Below, piece by piece: positions 1-6,840 of a stretch of 37,305 nt of DNA. Both the position numbers and the translations under genes were made by a program. The stretch covers positions 1-37,305 of the forward strand of contig VBEK01000135.1 in the NCBI GenBank assembly GCA_005889135.1, in the 5' to 3' direction. Numbering within the stretch: position 1 is the stretch's first letter; the number at the start of each line of letters is the position of its first letter. Origin of the DNA: Chloroflexota bacterium (lineage in GTDB: Bacteria; Chloroflexota; Dormibacteria; Dormibacterales; Dormibacteraceae). The notes beneath the pieces were generated by a model. That model had not been told where the DNA came from, ran no database searches, and worked only from the letters and a program-made list of their open reading frames with translations.

Positions 1-674
1 TCGAGGTGGATGAACTGAAAGCGCGGACCCAACCGCTCGCACTCCGCCTGCAGGGCGCCCCACAGCTCGCGGTCAGGAGTGTTGTTGTCGACCACCTGCA
101 CGATGAGGTCCGGGTAGTCGAGCTTGGCGAGGGCCGCGAGCGTCTCGGTCACGACCTCCATCGGCTCGCTGTAGGCCGGGACCTGGATCGCAACCTTGGG
201 CAGGTGCCTGGGGTCCGCGGCGTGCGCCGGCTCCGAGCGCCGGCTGAGCGTGTCGACGATCTCGAACAGGTAGGACATCGACAGCGTCAGCGCGGCCAGC
301 TCGAGCAGCAGGAGCAGCGAGGATGCCATCAGGTAGAGGGGACTGCGGGCGACGAGGTAGGTGAGCGCGCCTGCGTACACGAGGTAGGCCAGCGAACCCA
401 GGCCCGCCGCCGCGAACAGCTGCGCGCCAAGCCAGCTCCACCGGCGCATCGCGAGCCAGGTGGCGAAGGCAGCGAGGAGCGCCACGACCCCCAGGCCGTA
501 CTCGAGGGCCCGGATCCCGCCGAGGAGCTCCGCCGCTAGCGTCGTCGCGGCGACGACCACGGCGCCGGCAGGAAAGCCGAACCAGAGCCGGGCGCTGATC
601 ATGCGCGGCACGAAGGCCGCAAGCGTGGTCAGCCCGCTCAGGGCGCCGAAGTACAGCGCGACGTGAAGCAGCAC
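1..674 (-). CDS. Membrane glycosyltransferase, family 2 (N-terminal part, cut by window edge)
   Basis: The reverse strand is open from a GTG at 674 to the window edge (224 codons, no stop), so the C-terminal part lies outside. The first ~145 residues hold about four hydrophobic segments (roughly 3-22, 33-52, 60-76 and 84-140, the last probably two helices). A GT2 nucleotide-sugar fold then starts: a beta strand with VAIQVPAYSEP at ~161-171, and IVQVVDNNTPD at ~191-201, which is the usual place of the first conserved Asp. The family transfers sugars from activated donors to lipids or polysaccharides at the inner membrane face. The N-terminal multi-helix block ahead of the GT2 domain resembles cellulose-synthase-like or glucosylglycerolipid enzymes, but the substrate cannot be told. 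The start is uncertain: an in-frame TGA lies at 693-695 and no clear ribosome site is visible. Confidence 0.75.
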   Translation of the reverse strand, partial: MLLHVALYFGALSGLTTLAAFVPRMISARLWFGFPAGAVVVAATTLAAELLGGIRALEYGLGVVALLAAFATWLAMRRWSWLGAQLFAAAGLGSLAYLVYAGALTYLVARSPLYLMASSLLLLLELAALTLSMSYLFEIVDTLSRRSEPAHAADPRHLPKVAIQVPAYSEPMEVVTETLAALAKLDYPDLIVQVVDNNTPDRELWGALQAECERLGPRFQFIHL

Positions 675-756
675 GTCATCACAACGCCGTCGTCAGGCTA
701 GAGCCCCGTCGATTTACAGCGATTTATCGGAGAGTCGCGACTTTCCGAAGCACCCA

Positions 757-957
757 AGGATGCTGGTCAGTCGCGACTATCGCGCGGTTTGGGCGGCCAG
801 GATGCTGGTTAGTCGCGACTATCCGGCGCTTTGGCCGGCCAGGATGCTTGTTAGTCGCGACTATCGCGCGGTTTGGGCGGCCAGGATGCTGGTTAGTCGC
901 GACTATCGCGCGGTCTGGGCGGCGAGGATGTTGGTTAGCGCGACTATCCGGCCTTGG
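757..957. repeat. 42-bp tandem repeat array, left of sugar operon
   Basis: Four full units (757-798, 799-840, 841-882, 883-924) and a shorter, degenerate fifth (925-957, lacking one base of the palindrome) repeat with an exact 42-bp period. Each has the 12-bp palindrome TAGTCGCGACTA or a one-base variant. A weaker AGTCGCGACT at 733-742 lies 36 bp before the first. Read on the minus strand, the conserved core is ATAGTCGCGACTAACCAG followed by a 24-bp stretch that is nearly constant within this array. The same core occurs on the plus strand at 6720-6822 after the operon. A 42-bp period is four DNA helical turns, so the palindromes would face the same side of the helix. Function is unknown. Confidence 0.9.
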
Positions 958-970
958 CACCGTCCTTGCG

Positions 971-984
971 CGGGAGCGCTCTCA
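971..984. promoter_or_regulatory. CebR-like operator 1
   Basis: CGGGAGCGCTCTCA is an imperfect palindrome that differs at two positions from the published CebR/CelR box TGGGAGCGCTCCCA of actinomycetes. It lies just upstream of the -35 element of the lacI promoter. A mirror copy lies at 1029-1042; centre-to-centre distance is 58 bp. The likely ligand is the LacI-family regulator encoded immediately downstream. Confidence 0.75.
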
Positions 985-992
985 AGGGAGTC

Positions 993-1021
993 TTGACAAC
1001 CAGCCCGGAAACATGTACAAA
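993..1021 (+). promoter_or_regulatory. Sigma-70-type promoter of the sugar operon
   Basis: TTGACA (993-998), a 17-bp spacer and TACAAA (1016-1021) make a near-consensus housekeeping promoter. The expected transcription start is about 1027-1029, which coincides with the GTG at 1028, so the regulator mRNA is probably leaderless. The promoter is bracketed by two CebR-like boxes (971-984 and 1029-1042), which predicts repression by the product of the first gene. Confidence 0.75.
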
Positions 1022-1027
1022 CGCGGC

Positions 1028-2086
1028 GTGAGAGCGCTCCCACGAAATGGCGCTGCCGGCAACGGCAACCCGACGCTTGAGGAGGTCGCGCGCGTGGCCG
1101 GGGTCTCCCGCGCCACCGCCTCGCGCGTCTTCACCGCCAGCCCGAAAGTCAGCCCCAAGGCGCGCCGCGCCGTCGAGCGGGCGGCTGAGAAGCTGCGCTA
1201 CGTCCCCAACCGCGCGGCCCGCACTCTCGTCACCGGCCGCACCGACTCTGTCGGTCTGGTCATCCCGGAGCCAACGTCCTTCCTCTTCGGCGACCCGTTC
1301 TTCCCGCGCCTGGTGCGTGGCATCGGCGAAGTGCTGTCCAGGCGCCAGCTGCAGCTCGTCCTCCTGATGCCGCAGTCCAAAGAAGACGAGGCCAGGCTCG
1401 AGGGCTACCTCTCCGCCGGCCACGTCGACGGCGTGCTCATGGTCTCGCTGCACGGCAACGACCCACTGCCCGAGCGCGTGCACCGGCGGGGTACGCCGGT
1501 GGTGCTCGGCGGCAAGCCCAACGTCGACAGCCCGGTCAACTATGTCGACGTCGACAACGTGGGAGGCGCGAGGTCGGCGGTCGAGCACCTGATCAAGATC
1601 GGGCGGCGCCGGATCGCCACCGTCACCGGGCCGCTCGACATGGGCGCCGGGGTCGACCGGCTCCAGGGCTACCACGACGCGCTGCGACAGGCGGGGGCAC
1701 AGATCGACCCCGTGCTCCAGGAGTCCGGCGACTTTGGCCAGCCCCGCGGGGCGAAGGCGATGGAGGCCCTGCTCCACCGACGCCCCGACCTCGACGCCGT
1801 CTTCTGCGCCAGCGACGCGATGGCCGCGGGTGCGCTCGAGACGCTGCGCCGGCACAAGCGCCGCGTGCCCCAGGACGTCGCGGTCGTCGGCTTCGACGAC
1901 TCGACGATCGCGACCTCCACCGTCCCGCCTCTGTCCAGCGTGCGCCAGCCCATCGAGGAGATGGGTCGTGAGATGGCGCGCCTGCTCCTCGCCGGCCTCG
2001 ACTCCCCACCGTCGGGCGGGAAGCGGGTGATCCTGGCGACCGAGCTCGTCGTCCGCGCGTCGAGTGGCAAGGGGGGCAGGGAATAG
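1028..2086 (+). CDS. cebR: LacI-family transcriptional repressor, CebR-like
   Basis: This 352-residue protein has a LacI helix-turn-helix at ~14-40 (TLEEVARVAGVSRATASRVF), a hinge-helix region near 55-65, and a periplasmic-binding-protein-like effector domain (SVGLVIPEP, VDGVLMVSL, FCASDAMAAGAL, VAVVGFDDS). LacI regulators of this type bind a sugar and release the operator. Start choice: an ATG at 1013 is in frame but overlaps the -10 element of the promoter at 993-1021, so the GTG at 1028, at the predicted transcription start, is preferred; this implies leaderless translation. It is the first gene of an operon with a sugar ABC transporter and a beta-glucosidase. The two flanking boxes match the CebR consensus, which suggests cellobiose or cello-oligosaccharide as effector and autoregulation. 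The gene symbol is by context and operator match, not by alignment. Confidence 0.85.
   Translation: MRALPRNGAAGNGNPTLEEVARVAGVSRATASRVFTASPKVSPKARRAVERAAEKLRYVPNRAARTLVTGRTDSVGLVIPEPTSFLFGDPFFPRLVRGIGEVLSRRQLQLVLLMPQSKEDEARLEGYLSAGHVDGVLMVSLHGNDPLPERVHRRGTPVVLGGKPNVDSPVNYVDVDNVGGARSAVEHLIKIGRRRIATVTGPLDMGAGVDRLQGYHDALRQAGAQIDPVLQESGDFGQPRGAKAMEALLHRRPDLDAVFCASDAMAAGALETLRRHKRRVPQDVAVVGFDDSTIATSTVPPLSSVRQPIEEMGREMARLLLAGLDSPPSGGKRVILATELVVRASSGKGGRE
1029..1042. promoter_or_regulatory. CebR-like operator 2
   Basis: TGAGAGCGCTCCCA matches the actinomycete CebR box TGGGAGCGCTCCCA at 13 of 14 positions. It overlaps the probable transcription start and the first codons of the regulator gene, a position where bound repressor would block initiation. 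It pairs with operator 1 at 971-984 in mirror orientation. Confidence 0.8.
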
Positions 2087-2143
2087 GAAGGGAGATAGCA
2101 GCTCGCGGAGGGGGACTTGCGGAATCAGCACCAAGGTGCAACA

Positions 2144-2151
2144 AAGGAGGT
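2144..2151 (+). promoter_or_regulatory. Strong ribosome binding site of the binding-protein gene
   Basis: AAAGGAGG, 12 bases before the ATG at 2164, is the best Shine-Dalgarno sequence in the operon. This fits the high expression needed for a solute-binding protein relative to its permeases. Confidence 0.7.
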
Positions 2152-2163
2152 CATCTACAGGCC

Positions 2164-3435
2164 ATGAAGAATTTGAGGAGCGCGGGGCGCGTCCTCGGGG
2201 CGACGGTCGTCGCCGCCCTGGCGCTCGCCGCGTGCGCTTCGGGAAGCACCTCGAGCAACGCCGACAACGGTCCGATCACGCTCACGCTGGCCACCTTCAA
2301 CAAGTTCGGCTACAGCGACGAGATGCTCGCCCAGTACCACAAGCTCCACCCCAACGTCACGGTGGTCCAGAACATCGCGGCGACTTCGCAGGCAGCGCAG
2401 GACAACATGTTCACCAAGCTGGCCGCCGGCTCGGGCCTCGGCGACGTCGAAGCCGTCGAGGTCGACTGGATGCCCAAGCTCAAGCAGTACGCCAACCTCT
2501 TCGTCGACCTGACGACGCCCGAGACCAAGACACGCTGGCTGGACTGGAAGACCCAGGCGGCGACCGTCAACGGAAGGCTCATCGGCGCCGGCACCGATAT
2601 CGGCCCGGAGGCGATCTGCTACCGGTCCGACGCCTTCGCCAAGGCCGGCCTGCCGAGCGATCCCGCCGGCGTCGCCCAGCTGCTGACCGGCGACTGGAAC
2701 AACTACTACTCCGTCGGACAGCGATTCTCCGCCGCGCACACCGGCGTGGCGTGGTTCGACTCCGCCGGCGCCACCTACCAGGGCCTCGCCAACCAGTACC
2801 ACAACTTCTTCGAGGCGAGCGACGGCACCGTGGTCGCGACAACCAACCCGGACGTCAAGAATGCCTTCGTCTCGGTGCTCAACGCGAGCTCGACGAGCTC
2901 GGCCCACCTCCAGGAGTGGGGCACCGACTGGAACGCCGGCCTCGCCAACGGCGCGTGGGCGACGATGCTCTGCCCGTCGTGGATGCTCGGCGTGATCTCG
3001 GGCAACGGCCCCAAGATCAAGGACTGGAAGATCGCGAACGTCTTTCCGAACGGCGGCGGCAACTGGGGCGGCTCCTACCTGACCGTGCCCACGCAGGGCA
3101 AGCACACGGCCGCGGCCAAGGAGCTCGCCCTCTGGCTGACCGCGCCGGAGCAGCAGATCGCCGCCTTCGTCACCACTGGCAACTATCCGAGCCAGGTCGG
3201 CGCCTACAGCAACCCCGCGCTGACCGGGGCCACCAACCCGTACTTCGGCAACGCGCCGATCGGCCAGATCTTCGCCGACCGCGCCAAGGCCGTCAGCGTC
3301 ACGCCGTACAAGGGCGTGAAGTACGCGGCCATCATGCAGGCGGTGCAGGACGGCCTGACCCGCGTCGAGAGCAAGAAGCAGACCATCGACGCCTCGTGGG
3401 CGCAGGTGCTGTCCGACATCAAGGCTCTGAGCTGA
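2164..3435 (+). CDS. ABC transporter sugar-binding lipoprotein (CebE-like)
   Basis: The 423-residue product has a lipoprotein signal peptide: basic start MKNLRSAGR, hydrophobic core, and lipobox LAAC with the lipidated Cys at 24. The mature protein is a family 1 extracellular solute-binding protein (ITLTLATFNKFG near 38-49, then the alternating alpha/beta lobes). It captures a sugar outside the membrane and delivers it to the two permeases encoded next. It lies 77 bp after the LacI gene and is separated from the first permease by a stem-loop at 3443-3471. The CebR-like operators and the GH1 enzyme downstream suggest cellobiose or another beta-glucoside as ligand. No ATP-binding subunit is encoded in the window; actinomycete Ceb systems use a shared MsiK ATPase from elsewhere, and the same could hold here. 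Confidence 0.88.
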   Translation: MKNLRSAGRVLGATVVAALALAACASGSTSSNADNGPITLTLATFNKFGYSDEMLAQYHKLHPNVTVVQNIAATSQAAQDNMFTKLAAGSGLGDVEAVEVDWMPKLKQYANLFVDLTTPETKTRWLDWKTQAATVNGRLIGAGTDIGPEAICYRSDAFAKAGLPSDPAGVAQLLTGDWNNYYSVGQRFSAAHTGVAWFDSAGATYQGLANQYHNFFEASDGTVVATTNPDVKNAFVSVLNASSTSSAHLQEWGTDWNAGLANGAWATMLCPSWMLGVISGNGPKIKDWKIANVFPNGGGNWGGSYLTVPTQGKHTAAAKELALWLTAPEQQIAAFVTTGNYPSQVGAYSNPALTGATNPYFGNAPIGQIFADRAKAVSVTPYKGVKYAAIMQAVQDGLTRVESKKQTIDASWAQVLSDIKALS

Positions 3436-3442
3436 GCCCGAG

Positions 3443-3471
3443 GGACTGGGCCGGACCTTCCGGCCCAGTCC
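3443..3471 (+). terminator. Intercistronic stem-loop between binding protein and permease
   Basis: GGACTGGGCCGG (3443-3454), a five-base loop and CCGGCCCAGTCC (3460-3471) form a perfect 12-bp GC-rich stem. There is no T-tract, so it is more likely an mRNA-stabilising or partial-attenuation hairpin than a full terminator. Such elements after binding-protein genes are a known way to keep that transcript in excess over the permease part. Confidence 0.75.
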
Positions 3472-3499
3472 ACATTGCCACCCCACCGAGGAGCCTGTT

Positions 3500-4459
3500 G
3501 TGACAACCTCGACCCTCGTGGCCACGGAAGCGGCGCGCCGGGGCTTCGTCCTCCGGGAAAGCCTCGGCCGTTGGGACGTCAAGCTCTCGCCCTACCTGTT
3601 CATCTCGCCCTTCTTCGTCGTCTTCGCTCTCGTCGGGCTGTTCCCGCTCCTCTACACCGGCTGGGTCTCGGTGCACGCGTGGGACTTGCTCGGCGGCGAG
3701 CAAGGATGGGCGGGATCGGGCAACTTCGCCTTCGTGCTCGGCCAGCGCCAGTTCTGGGTCGCGCTGCGCAACACCCTCAGCATCTTTCTGCTCTCGGCGG
3801 TGCCCCAACTCCTGGTCGCGACGGCGATCGCGGCCGCGCTCGACACCAACCTGCGCAACAAGACCTTCTGGCGCATGAGCGTGCTCCTGCCTTTCGTCGT
3901 CATGCCGGTGGCGGTGACCCTGATCTTCGGCAGCATGTTCGGCGAGCGCTACGGCCTGGTGAACAGGACGCTGGCCGACATCGGGTTGGGCCCCATCCGC
4001 TGGCACACCGACCCGCTCGCGAGCCACATCGCGATCGCGACCATGGTCAACTTCCGCTGGACCGGCTACAACGCGTTGATCCTGCTGGCGGGCATGCAGG
4101 CCATCCCGCGCGATCTCTACGAGGCGGCGACGATCGACGGCGCGACCTGGCTGCGGAGGTTCTTCCGCATCACGGTCCCGCAGCTGCGACCGACGCTCAT
4201 CTTCGTCATCATCACCGCCACCATCGGCGGGCTCCAGATCTTCGACGAGCCGCGGCTGTACGACCAGAACGGCCTTGGCGGCGAAGACCAGCAGTGGATG
4301 ACGATGACCATCTACCTGTACAAGCTCGGCTGGACGCAGCTCAACTTTGGCCGCGCCGCCGCCGTGGCATGGCTGCTGTTCCTCGTCGTCGTCGCGATCG
4401 GGCTCGTCAACCTGGCGATCACGCGCCGAATCGCCACCAGCGAGGAGCGTGCGACGTGA
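3500..4459 (+). CDS. ABC transporter sugar permease, MalF/CebF type
   Basis: This 319-residue membrane protein has about six transmembrane helices, the first at ~34-54 (LFISPFFVVFALVGLFPLLY). The cytoplasmic EAA loop that contacts the ATPase is seen as YEAATIDGATWLRRFFRITVPQLRP, beginning near residue 207. It is the first of a permease pair that forms the membrane channel for the sugar bound by the lipoprotein encoded upstream. The GTG start at 3500 follows a GAGGAG ribosome site at 3488-3493. The stop overlaps the start of the second permease by four bases (GTGA), which indicates translational coupling and a 1:1 ratio. Confidence 0.9.
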   Translation: MTTSTLVATEAARRGFVLRESLGRWDVKLSPYLFISPFFVVFALVGLFPLLYTGWVSVHAWDLLGGEQGWAGSGNFAFVLGQRQFWVALRNTLSIFLLSAVPQLLVATAIAAALDTNLRNKTFWRMSVLLPFVVMPVAVTLIFGSMFGERYGLVNRTLADIGLGPIRWHTDPLASHIAIATMVNFRWTGYNALILLAGMQAIPRDLYEAATIDGATWLRRFFRITVPQLRPTLIFVIITATIGGLQIFDEPRLYDQNGLGGEDQQWMTMTIYLYKLGWTQLNFGRAAAVAWLLFLVVVAIGLVNLAITRRIATSEERAT

Positions 4460-5325
4460 GCGTGCTGGCGACCTTGAACCAGCGACGGGCGCAGGCGCGC
4501 ATCGAACAGCGTCCCGGCGCGGCGGTCTACGCGTTCCTGGCCGTGATCCTCGCCGCCTCGCTATTCCCGTTCTACTGGTCCTTCCTGATCGGCAGCGGCG
4601 ACGCGGGCACGCTGAGCGATACGGGGATGTCGTGGATCCCGGGAGGCAACTTCCTTGCCAACGCGCGCTCGGTGATGGACAACGAGAGCGTCAACTTCTG
4701 GCGCGCGCTCGGCAACAGCGTGGTCGTGTCGAGCGTCATCTCCATCTCGGTGGTCTTCTTCTCCACCCTCGCGGGGTTCGCGTTCGCCAAGCTCCGCTTC
4801 CGCGGCCAGCACGGTCTGCTGGTCTTCATCATCGGCACCATGTGCGTGCCGACGCAGCTGAGCGTCGTGCCGCTGTTCATCGCCATGTCCACGTTCGGCT
4901 GGACCGGCACGCTCGGCGCGGTCATCGTGCCGGGCCTCGTCACCGCCTTCGGCGTGTTCTGGATGACCCAGTACATCGCGCAGTCGCTGCCGGACGAGCT
5001 GGTCGAGGCCGCGCGGATCGACGGCGCGAGCCTGTTCCAGACCTTCTTGCACATCGCCGTGCCCGCGGCGCGCCCAGCCGCCGCGATGCTCGCCCTCTTC
5101 ACCTTCATCATGTCGTGGACCAACTTCTTCTGGCCGTTCATCGTCCTGAACCAGTCCAACCCGACCCTGCCCGTCGCCCTCGCCACGCTGCAGGCCAACT
5201 ATTTCGTCGACTACTCGATCGTTCTCGCCGGTGTGCTCCTCGCCACCGTGCCCTTGCTGGTCCTCTTCGTCTTCGCCGGCCGCCAGCTCATCGAGGGGAT
5301 CATGCGCGGCGCGATCAAGGGCTGA
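4456..5325 (+). CDS. ABC transporter sugar permease, MalG/CebG type
   Basis: The 289-residue product is the second channel subunit. It has about six helices and the EAA motif VEAARIDGASLFQTFLHIAVP in its cytoplasmic loop, and it ends in the IMRGAIKG tail typical of this family. The open frame extends further upstream, but the GTG at 4456 that overlaps the stop of the first permease (GTGA) is the natural start: the sequence from there (VSVLATLNQRRAQARIEQRPG) has the short cytoplasmic N-terminus expected before the first helix at ~25-43. It is followed 5 bp later by the beta-glucosidase. Confidence 0.9.
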   Translation: MSVLATLNQRRAQARIEQRPGAAVYAFLAVILAASLFPFYWSFLIGSGDAGTLSDTGMSWIPGGNFLANARSVMDNESVNFWRALGNSVVVSSVISISVVFFSTLAGFAFAKLRFRGQHGLLVFIIGTMCVPTQLSVVPLFIAMSTFGWTGTLGAVIVPGLVTAFGVFWMTQYIAQSLPDELVEAARIDGASLFQTFLHIAVPAARPAAAMLALFTFIMSWTNFFWPFIVLNQSNPTLPVALATLQANYFVDYSIVLAGVLLATVPLLVLFVFAGRQLIEGIMRGAIKG

Positions 5326-5330
5326 AGGCA

Positions 5331-6725
5331 GTGCCTTTTCCGGCCGGTTTTCTGTGGGGCACGGCGACCGCGGCCGCGCAGATCGAGGGCGGGGCCCACG
5401 AGGACGGCAAGGAGGATTCCATCTGGGACGCCTTCGCTCGCGTGCCCGACGCCATCGCGCACGGCGATACGCCCGAGGTCGCCTCCGACCACTACCACCG
5501 CATGCCTGAGGACGTGGCGCTGATGAAGCGCCTAGGCCTGAGCGCCTATCGCTTCTCCGTGAGCTGGGCGCGCGTCAAGCCTGGCGACCGGGAGGTCAAT
5601 GCCAGAGGCCTCGACTTCTACGACCGGCTCGTCGACGAGCTGCTCGAGGCCGGGATCACACCGTGGCTGACCCTCTACCACTGGGACATGCCGCAGGCGG
5701 TGCAGGACAGAGGAGGATGGGCCGGCCGCGACACGGCGTATCGCTTCCGCGAGTACGCTGGCGCGGTCTTCGCCCGGCTGGGCGACCGGGTCATGCACTG
5801 GACGACGTTCAACGAGCCGCTGTGCTCGTCGCTCATCGCCTACGCCAGCGGCGAGCACGCCCCGGGCCTGCGCGACCCGCGCGCCGCGCTCGCGGCCGTC
5901 CACCACCAGCACCTCGCCCACGGCTTGACGTTGCGGGCGCTGCGCGAGGGCGCCGCTCACAAGGTCGGGATCACGCTCAACCTGACCAACGCCATCCCCA
6001 ACAGTCCGCACGACCCGGTCGACGTCGAGGCAGCCCGCCGCGTCGACGCCTTGTTCAACCGCATGTACCTGGAACCGGTGCTGCTCGGGCGCTACCCCGG
6101 CGACCTGCTCGAGGACGTGCGCGAGTTCGGCCTGGCGGCGCTGGTCCGGGACGGCGACCTAGAGCTGATCGGCGCGCCGATCGACTTCCTGGGCGTGAAC
6201 TATTACCACGACGACAGCGTGTCCGGGCACCCGCTTCCCGCCGATGCGCACCGCAACATGACGCCCACGGTGCGGTCGAAGGCGTCCCCGTTCGTGGGCT
6301 CGGAGTACGTGACCTTCCCGTCGCGCGACCTGCCGCGGACGGCCATGGACTGGGAGGTCAACCCCGACGGCCTGCGCACCCTTCTCGTGCGCCTGGGCCG
6401 CGAGTACCCGAACCTGCCGCCGCTGTTCGTGACCGAGAACGGCGGCGCGTACGGCGGAGACGTGGTGGGCGAGGACGGCCGCGTGCGCGACCCCGAGCGC
6501 ACCGCGTACATCCTCCGTCACCTCGACGCCGTCGCGGGTGCGATCGCCGACGGAGCTGACGTGCGCGGCTACTTCCTCTGGTCTCTGCTCGACAACTTCG
6601 AGTGGGCGTGGGGATTTCAGAAGCGGTTCGGGATCGTCCACGTCGACTACGACACGCAGGCGCGGACGATCAAGGACAGCGGCTTCGCCTACGCGACGTA
6701 CATCCGCAACGGCGCGCACGGATAG
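5331..6725 (+). CDS. GH1 beta-glucosidase (BglC-like)
   Basis: The 464-residue protein is a full-length glycoside hydrolase family 1 enzyme. It opens with the family signature FPAGFLWGTATAAAQIEGG (residues ~3-21). The acid/base Glu is in TFNEP (E162) and the nucleophile in VTENGG (E369); HW and DNFEW substrate-site motifs are also present. There is no signal peptide, so it should act in the cytoplasm on beta-glucosides imported by the transporter encoded upstream, releasing glucose. The GTG start at 5331 lies 5 bp after the permease stop; upstream extension of the frame is an antisense-like artefact. Its TAG stop is formed by the first unit of the repeat array at 6720-6822. Confidence 0.93.
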   Translation: MPFPAGFLWGTATAAAQIEGGAHEDGKEDSIWDAFARVPDAIAHGDTPEVASDHYHRMPEDVALMKRLGLSAYRFSVSWARVKPGDREVNARGLDFYDRLVDELLEAGITPWLTLYHWDMPQAVQDRGGWAGRDTAYRFREYAGAVFARLGDRVMHWTTFNEPLCSSLIAYASGEHAPGLRDPRAALAAVHHQHLAHGLTLRALREGAAHKVGITLNLTNAIPNSPHDPVDVEAARRVDALFNRMYLEPVLLGRYPGDLLEDVREFGLAALVRDGDLELIGAPIDFLGVNYYHDDSVSGHPLPADAHRNMTPTVRSKASPFVGSEYVTFPSRDLPRTAMDWEVNPDGLRTLLVRLGREYPNLPPLFVTENGGAYGGDVVGEDGRVRDPERTAYILRHLDAVAGAIADGADVRGYFLWSLLDNFEWAWGFQKRFGIVHVDYDTQARTIKDSGFAYATYIRNGAHG

Positions 6726-6822
6726 TCGCGACTAACCAGGGTTTTGGGGCACGAGATGCACGGATAGTCGCGACTAACCAGGGTTTTGGGGCACGAGATG
6801 CACGGATAGTCGCGACTATCCG
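6720..6822. repeat. 42-bp tandem repeat array, right of sugar operon
   Basis: Two identical 42-bp units (6720-6761 and 6762-6803) and a partial third (6804-6822) each begin GGATAGTCGCGACTA. The plus-strand core ATAGTCGCGACTAACCAG is identical to the minus-strand core of the array at 757-957, while the remaining 24 bp differ between the two loci. The array starts inside the GH1 gene and supplies its stop codon, and it ends 18 bp before the stop of the convergent reductase gene. The third unit closes as a perfect 20-bp palindrome (6803-6822). Confidence 0.9.
6803..6822. repeat. Perfect 20-bp palindrome
   Basis: CGGATAGTCGCGACTATCCG is a perfect inverted repeat without a loop, an extension of the 12-bp palindrome found in all units of the arrays. 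It lies between two convergent genes. The absence of a loop and of a T-tract argues for a dimeric protein-binding site rather than a classical terminator. Confidence 0.7.
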
Positions 6823-6840
6823 TATTGGGCGGGCATGCGG

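Noticed and set aside
460-666. Plus-strand open frame over the glycosyltransferase gene
   Set aside because: The reverse strand encodes helices and a GT2 domain; the plus frame has no recognisable features.
757-957. CRISPR array
   Set aside because: The segments between the palindromes are almost the same from unit to unit, the period is exact, and no cas gene is in the window. This is a tandem repeat, not a repeat-spacer array.
724-996. Short open frames on both strands across the repeat array (14-residue periodic peptides)
   Set aside because: A 42-bp repeat is divisible by three, so open frames arise automatically on both strands. They have no ribosome site, and the frames only translate the DNA repeat.
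848-1027. N-terminal extension of the LacI regulator into the repeat array
   Set aside because: The extension translates repeats and promoter DNA; a near-consensus -35/-10 pair lies inside it, and the LacI domain starts normally from 1028.
2064-3582. Long open frames overlapping the binding-protein gene in other frames and on the minus strand
   Set aside because: They consist of Arg/Ala/Gly-rich translation without motifs, whereas the 2164-3435 frame has a lipobox and a binding-protein fold.
4347-5330. Long N-terminal extension of the beta-glucosidase through the permease gene
   Set aside because: GH1 proteins begin at the FLWGTATA motif; the upstream part is an out-of-frame reading of the permease.
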